Of a DNA stretch of 24,208 nt, positions 20,804-24,208 are shown one piece after another. The DNA lies in assembly GCA_002470645.1 (NCBI GenBank), contig DKNE01000027.1, positions 1 through 24,208 on the forward strand. The letters are read 5' to 3'. The notes beneath the pieces are model-generated. The model was not told the origin of the DNA. It saw only the letters and a program-made list of their open reading frames with translations, and did not search any database. Position numbers and translations under genes: made by a program. The stretch is from Patescibacteria group bacterium UBA7396 (GTDB lineage: Bacteria; Patescibacteriota; Gracilibacteria; BD1-5; UBA6164). The number at the start of each line of letters is the position of its first letter. Positions within the stretch are counted from its first letter, which is position 1.

Positions 20804-20832
20804 ATTATATCATATTGCTTTTTGATAGTCAA
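20804..20832 (-). promoter_or_regulatory. Promoter of the 594-aa membrane protein gene
   Basis: Minus-strand TTGACT, 17-bp spacer, TATAAT, about 25 bp from the ATG. A strong sigma-70-like match. Confidence 0.6.
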
Positions 20833-20836
20833 AAGT

Positions 20837-20863
20837 TTGATTTATTTTATTTTTATATATAAT
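20837..20863 (+). promoter_or_regulatory. Promoter of the DHH phosphoesterase gene
   Basis: Plus-strand TTGATT and TATAAT with a short 15-bp spacer, about 36 bp before the ATG, back to back with the minus promoter. Confidence 0.35.
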
Positions 20864-20899
20864 AACCTATCTTAAAAATTTATTTAATAATGAAAAAAC

Positions 20900-21907
20900 A
20901 TGTTTGAGATCAATATTGAAAATGAAATCTGAAAATTTAAAAACTTCTTAAAAAATTCAGAAAAAATACTTCTTATAAATCATAGAAGAATGGATGGTGA
21001 TGCATATGGAAGTTTATCTGCTTTTTATTATACTTTACAAAAGTTTGGAAACTATAAAGTTATTGCCACCAATGATGAAAAGACTCCAGAAGCTTTTGAG
21101 TTTCTTGATGATAATCAAATTTTTGATACCAATATTTCATTACAAGATTTTGCTCCAGATATCATAATTAGTTTTGATGTAGCATCTTTAGAACAACTTT
21201 GAGATGTATATAAAAATAATTTACAACTCTTTCAAAATACTACTTGGATAAACATTGACCATCATATTTCTAATTCTCTTTTTTGAAATATAAATATAGT
21301 AGATACAAATGCCTCTTCTACTTGTGAAATAGTATGGGATATCATAAAAAGTTTTGAACTTGAAAAATATATTGATAGTAAAATTGCTACTTTTTTACTC
21401 ACTGGAATTATTACTGACACCAATAGTTTTTTTAATACAAATTCTTCTCCAAAAGCACTACAATCAGCTTCAGAAATCTTGAGATTTCAACCAAGACACC
21501 AAGATATTATTATAAATCTTTTTAAGAAAAAACCATACGAAAGACTGAAACTTTGGGGACATATTTTAGAAAACTTAAAAGATATAAAAAATGGAAAAAT
21601 AGTATGGAATAGTGTTCCTCAATCTCTTTTTATACAAACAAAAACAACTGATAAAGATATTTCCGGTCTCATTGATGAATTTTTAACAACTTTAGATGGC
21701 TTAGAAGTTTGATTTTTACTCTACGAACTCCCAGATAAAAAAATAAAATGAAGTTTTAGAGCAAAAACAGACCTAGTTGATTTAAATAAATTTTGCTCAA
21801 AATGGTGATGATGATGACACTCAAGAGCTTCTTGATTTGTTGTTGAATGAAAAAATATCTATGAAGTAGAACAAGAAGTAATACAAGAATTACAAAAATT
21901 AATATAA
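20900..21907 (+). CDS. nrnA: DHH/DHHA1 phosphoesterase (NrnA-like nanoRNase/pAp phosphatase)
   Basis: Family members hydrolyse nanoRNA or pAp, or cyclic dinucleotide products, with Mn2+. The 335-aa product shows the ordered DHH motifs: LLINHRRMDGDAYGS (motif I, with HRR where HxxPDxD is usual, RMDGD keeping the Asp pair), IIISFDVAS (II), INIDHH (III, the DHH), and GIITDTNSF (IV). The C-terminal DHHA1 substrate-binding part has KGSFRAK and CSKWGGGGHSRASGF. The GGGGH glycines are partly TGA-encoded. The ATG at 20900 is chosen because another ATG at 20890 in a different frame soon meets TAA. A terminator follows directly. Exact substrate (nanoRNA, pAp or c-di-NMP breakdown) is open. Confidence 0.88.
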
Positions 21908-21935
21908 AAATCTTTTGACTAAAAAGATTTTTTTT
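21906..21935 (+). terminator. Terminator of the DHH phosphoesterase gene
   Basis: AAAAATCTTTT pairs with AAAAGATTTTT around a short loop and is followed by a T run; it begins within the TAA stop codon. Confidence 0.75.
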
Positions 21936-21947
21936 ATATCATATAAA

Positions 21948-21962
21948 TGAGAATTATTCTCA
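21948..21962. promoter_or_regulatory. Fur/PerR-type operator
   Basis: TGAGAATTATTCTCA is a perfect 7-1-7 inverted repeat, extended by AA/TT to 19 bp, matching the classical ferric-uptake-regulator box pattern. It lies between the preceding terminator and the Dps-like gene (ATG at 21986), close to the expected transcription start, where a repressor would block transcription. No fur gene is in the window. Confidence 0.65.
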
Positions 21963-21985
21963 TTTTAATATCTAATTATCAAACT

Positions 21986-22348
21986 ATGAAAGAATTATAT
22001 CAAAAAGCTTTAAAAGCATATTTAGAAATGTTAGAAATACATATTGATACCAAAACTACTGATGTAGTATTTCATGAAAAAACAGGAGATTTTTATGAAA
22101 AATTATTTAGCATTGCGCATTCTATCTGAGAAAGATATGTGGATTTAGATGGAAATCTAAGATCTGATAGCTTGTGAGAAAAACAAAAAAGAGCAAATGA
22201 AATTATTTCAAGCTTAAAAAAAGAAATAGAATTCTTTCAAGCAAATAATGAATTAACCCTATGAACTGATGATTTACTTGGATGACTTGCTGATGAATTA
22301 GAAGATATTGAAGGAACTTCAAAAGGATTTTTAAAGAAATCATCTTAA
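21986..22348 (+). CDS. Dps/ferritin-like protein (probable)
   Basis: A 120-aa helical protein, shorter than Dps (about 150-165 aa). The segment FHEKTGDFYEKL, SIAHSIGERYVDLDG aligns without gaps to the E. coli Dps segment that starts VHEMLDGF and ends MAERAVQLGG. His63 and Glu82 of the ferroxidase site are kept, Asp78 is replaced by His, and an upstream His (EIHIDTK) falls within one residue of Dps His51. The C-terminal GGLADELEDIEGTSKGFL resembles the last Dps helix. Dps stores iron and protects DNA from peroxide; a Fur-type box upstream fits that role. An in-frame ATG at 21947 would add 13 residues but would put the operator inside the gene, so 21986 is preferred. The alignment was done by eye, so family assignment is moderate. 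Confidence 0.6.
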
Positions 22349-22352
22349 AATA

Positions 22353-22381
22353 AAAAAAACTCTATTTTTAAGAGTTTTTTT
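22353..22381. terminator. Bidirectional terminator between Dps-like and pilin genes
   Basis: Hairpin with 11-bp arms (AAAAAAACTCT and its complement) around a 7-nt loop, between two convergent stops; the minus-strand pilin stop (22380-22382) touches its edge. Confidence 0.75.
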
Positions 22382-23123
22382 ATTCTGAACATCTAGACAA
22401 AGAAATATCTCATTGTTGATTTATTAGATAATAATCCCCTTCTCATAAAAAATATCCATCCTCAATAATTTGATCACATGAGTAATATCAATAAAATTTT
22501 GGAATTAATACTCAAGATTGAGAAATAACTTCTGATAATCATCAATCAAAAGAAACAATATTTGCATTATCATCATATGGAAGGTTTAAAGTTCATTTAT
22601 CAACAATTGATTTTCACGATAAAGTCTGTATATCTCAGTCTTGATAAGTAGCAAATAATAAACTTGGTATAAAATTAGTATTTAAACTTTGATACGTTCC
22701 ATCAACATAAGCTCTCATTAAACTTTGATTATATGCTGTTTCATCTTCTAAGCTCATAGCAATTTGAAAAAATAGCCTATTTTGTGTGATAGAATACATA
22801 TAATACTGTTTTTTAAGCAATGGGTCTGTAGGTTTTTTTAATATTTCCTGTGTCATCACATTTTCATCTAAAAGTCATTGTTGTATAATTGTTCATGAAT
22901 TAGTGATGTGAATTGCTTGTCATGACAAAGGGTATACTCCATTCTTCAATTTATGTGATTGAAGAGAAATTTTTATGTTCGACATATCAGTAATACGAGT
23001 AGTATTTCTAGCATCAGAAAGATTTCTAGTATATGATAAAAATCCTACTGTAGTTAATATAATTATTATTGTCACCGTAACCAATATTTCAATAAGCGTA
23101 AAAGCTGTTGTATTTTTTTTCAT
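22380..23123 (-). CDS. Type IV pilin-like / type II pseudopilin
   Basis: Secreted fibre subunit. The 247-aa product has a class III N-terminus, MKKNTTA then FTLIEILVTVTIIII, with predicted prepilin peptidase cleavage before Phe8 and Glu at mature position 5; Ala replaces the usual Gly at -1. The hydrophobic helix is followed by the GspG/PilA-like helix (YTRNLSDARNTTRITDMSNIKISLQSHKL) and the NGVYPLSG turn, a pattern typical of CPR pilins. The C-terminal domain ends with two Cys (SCDQII and SRCSE) that could form the usual disulfide loop. It is translated 2 bp after the upstream pilin-like gene, so the two are one operon. Supports a type IV pilus or competence pseudopilus, consistent with dprA nearby. 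Confidence 0.9.
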
Positions 23124-23125
23124 AA

Positions 23126-24169
23126 TTATTTATAATAAATTATTTTATATATTTTAGAATAATAATCACCTGCTTTCATAAGTATATCATTAGCAAAATA
23201 AGTGACTTTTTCTGAATCATCTTGTAATGGTATCATATATATTGGAGTTTTATTATTTCCAAATATTTGAAAAGTATATTGTTTTTTTTCTATATCTCAA
23301 GATTTGGAAAGTAAAAATATAGCGTAATCTTTTGATATAAAGTCAAATTTTTTTGCATCAGATATTAAAGAAGAAAATGTTCCATCTCATTTTAAGAATC
23401 AAGATGCAGTTTCTAGATTTCAAAAATTAAACTCATTCTTTTTTACTAACTTTTGTCAACTATCAAATATATTTTTATCAAATTCAATAATTTTTCAATA
23501 AAATCAACCTTCAATATCAAAATATAAACTTGCATCTGAAACTTCTCATAGTTTCAAAAAAGGCATAGTATTATTTATATTTTTTTCAATAATATTTTTG
23601 ACTTTTGAATTACTCCAAAAAATATTTTCCCACATATTTGTATACTGAAATTTTGATGTTTTTTTAATTCTCTGAATTACAAATTGATCATCAATAGTAG
23701 GATGCTCAAAATCAATTTTATAAGTATCATCTATAATTCATGTAAAAAATAATTCTGATTGTGATATAAATGGGATCTGAATATTTGCTAATTTTCAACT
23801 TGAAAAATTTAAATAGTCTCAACTATAATATAACTCTAAATCGTTATCTCATATATTTCATTTACAAAAACTCTCTGTTAATGTAGTATATCAAGTTCAG
23901 ATAAGAACATTTCAGGAGTAATATGAAACCAGATTAGGACAAGATAAAATAGGAATATAAAGCTGATTTCAATTATTCTCATAAAAAGAAAAAATCTCCT
24001 GAGTATCTTGTATTATTTTTTGTGTCATCTCATCTTCTATTTGATGATATTGAATTATTTTATTAATAAAATTTTCCTTATTCAATACAGCAATTCAAAA
24101 TATAAAAATAATTGAAATTAAAAAAAATACATATATTACTGAAAATCCACTATTTGAAAGTAATTTCAT
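23126..24169 (-). CDS. Minor pilin-like protein (GspK/PilX-type N-terminus), unknown
   Basis: The 347-aa product begins MKLLSNSG then FSVIYVFFLISIIFIFGIAVL, a pilin-like hydrophobic helix after a Gly-Phe junction that prepilin peptidase could cut. Mature position 5 is Tyr, not Glu, as in tip subunits of the GspK kind, which lack Glu5. A helical stalk (NKIIQYHQIEDEMTQKI) and a large mixed domain with two Cys follow; its size exceeds ordinary pilins and also suits a tip protein. The TAA stop is 2 bp from the pilin ATG. About two thirds of its glycines are TGA codons, far more than in metG or rpsO. The operon continues upstream beyond the window: 24170-24208 holds no identifiable start or promoter. 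Confidence 0.75.
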
Positions 24170-24208
24170 ATTAAAAAATCAAATTAAATTTTAAAATATC
24201 TTCCTTTG

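Noticed and set aside
21947..21985. Upstream ATG for the Dps-like gene
   Set aside because: It would place the Fur-type operator and expected transcription start inside the coding region and adds a tail unlike Dps.
24170..24208. End of a further upstream gene
   Set aside because: All three minus frames reach TAA within this short stretch, so the true frame cannot be chosen and no product can be named.

Overview
The window reads as a chromosomal segment from a UGA-recoding member of the Patescibacteria (CPR), that is Gracilibacteria (BD1-5) or Absconditabacteria (SR1), genetic code 25. The direct evidence is that in-frame TGA codons sit exactly where conserved glycines belong. Examples are the class I synthetase motif of valyl-tRNA synthetase (PPNVTGVLHLGH), the HIGH box of methionyl-tRNA synthetase, the GGAGG loop of DprA and the first glycine of the UvrB Walker A motif. 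No gene here ends in TGA: 20 stop at TAA and one at TAG. The DNA is very AT-rich, genes are densely packed, promoters resemble sigma-70 sites, and clear Shine-Dalgarno sequences are mostly absent. Read with the standard code nearly every gene looks shattered; read with UGA=Gly there are 21 open frames, one of them a doubtful small ORF, and no pseudogenes.

Layout. 8-3552 (minus): glucose-6-phosphate isomerase and UvrB, each with its own promoter. 3657-5516 (minus): a secreted cysteine-rich repeat protein; 5714-6541 (plus) is a divergent membrane-anchored coiled-coil protein. 6572-10799 (minus): a tight six-gene operon metG - unknown 154 aa - dut - [2Fe-2S] ferredoxin - glutaredoxin - U32-family 4Fe-4S protein. 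10887-13816 (plus): promoter, small ORF with terminator, then valS. 13902-14165 (minus): rpsO. 14354-15634 (plus): a secreted protein with SH3-like domains and six FL.LLNL repeats, convergent with and sharing a stop region with dprA (15631-16698, minus). 16820-18190 (plus): UDP-GlcNAc 2-epimerase with an internal insertion. 18191-18993: a gene-free 0.8 kb stretch with a promoter, several strong hairpins and a terminator, best explained as a structured non-coding RNA, possibly RNase P-like. 18994-20778 (minus): a large unknown membrane protein. 20900-21907 (plus): DHH phosphoesterase (NrnA-like). 21986-22348 (plus): a Dps/ferritin-like protein behind a near-perfect Fur box. 22380-24169 (minus): two pilin-like genes, continuing upstream outside the window.

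Themes. Housekeeping genes (translation, repair, nucleotide hygiene, sugar phosphate metabolism) are mixed with cell-surface functions (two secreted repeat proteins, pilins, DprA for DNA uptake, an amino-sugar epimerase), as expected for a small host-attached or episymbiotic bacterium. The most noteworthy items are the ferredoxin/glutaredoxin/U32 cluster, the Fur-controlled Dps-like gene, the two repeat-bearing secreted proteins and the unidentified RNA locus.
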